Shown here: positions 5,655-5,676 of the stretch, piece by piece
Layout: every line of letters begins with the position of its first letter
How positions within the stretch are numbered: position 1 is the stretch's first letter
From: BOG-908 sp964242035
GTDB lineage: Bacteria > Pseudomonadota > Alphaproteobacteria > Acetobacterales > Acetobacteraceae
Direction of reading: 5' to 3'
Length of the DNA: 5,676 nucleotides
NCBI GenBank assembly: GCA_964242035.1
Contig: CAXTCL010000234.1
Span: 1 to 5,676 of the forward strand
The notes under the pieces: generated by a model
Database searches by the model: none
What the model was told of the DNA's origin: nothing
The model's input: the letters and a program-made list of their open reading frames with translations, nothing else
Made by a program: the position numbers and the translations under genes

Positions 5655-5676
5655 CTTCTTTTTTGAAAAAAAGAAG
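5655..5676 (+). terminator. AT-rich hairpin repeat copy C, deacylase 3' end, cut by window edge
   Basis: It starts 17 nt after the deacylase stop: CTTCTTTTTT (5655-5664), loop GA, AAAAAAGAAG (5667-5676). This is identical to the hairpin of copy B read on the minus strand. The expected CAAAAAACTTTTG tail would lie just past the window. The overlapping palindrome GAAGGCCTTC around 5649-5658 lets the same CTTC pair with bases on either side. The terminator role is inferred from position. Confidence 0.65.

Overview
The window looks like ordinary chromosome from a GC-rich alphaproteobacterium. The likeliest family is Acetobacteraceae (Roseomonas/Acidiphilium/Rhodopila-like). The coding regions are strongly GC-biased, the proteins resemble that family as I remember it, and the gaps carry short AT-rich hairpins of the CTTCTTTTTT..AAAAAAGAAG + CAAAAAACTTTTG type that I associate with those genomes. 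The assignment rests on recognition from memory, not on a search.

Layout, left to right. Bases 1-222 are non-coding: a perfect GC-rich palindrome, then two inverted copies of the AT-rich hairpin repeat. Bases 223-1644 (minus) encode SelO, a pseudokinase-fold protein adenylyltransferase, with a GTG start and a good Shine-Dalgarno. Bases 1645-2241 are a roughly 600-base gap without a credible gene. It holds a degraded hairpin-repeat copy, possibly a second one, a 105-base near-palindrome built from ACCAAG-type units, and an intact repeat copy just after the next gene's stop. Bases 2242-4567 (minus) hold two GT-B glycosyltransferases of the GT4 type, 25 nt apart and evidently co-transcribed. A short divergent gap follows, and then bases 4657-5637 (plus) encode a zinc-dependent deacylase of the succinylglutamate desuccinylase/aspartoacylase family. 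The window ends inside another copy of the hairpin repeat.

The two glycosyltransferases probably act in sequence on one surface glycan (LPS, capsule or exopolysaccharide). The divergent deacylase may share their regulation through the short promoter gap, but a shared pathway is only a guess. SelO appears to be an independent stress/redox gene separated from them by a terminator-like repeat.

I see no clear new multi-gene system. The most notable signals are non-coding: the hairpin repeat, which shows two compensatory base-pair changes between copies and sits beside gene ends, and the large ACCAAG palindrome. In the proteins, the most notable point is that SelO lacks both cysteines that form the regulatory disulfide in E. 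coli SelO.
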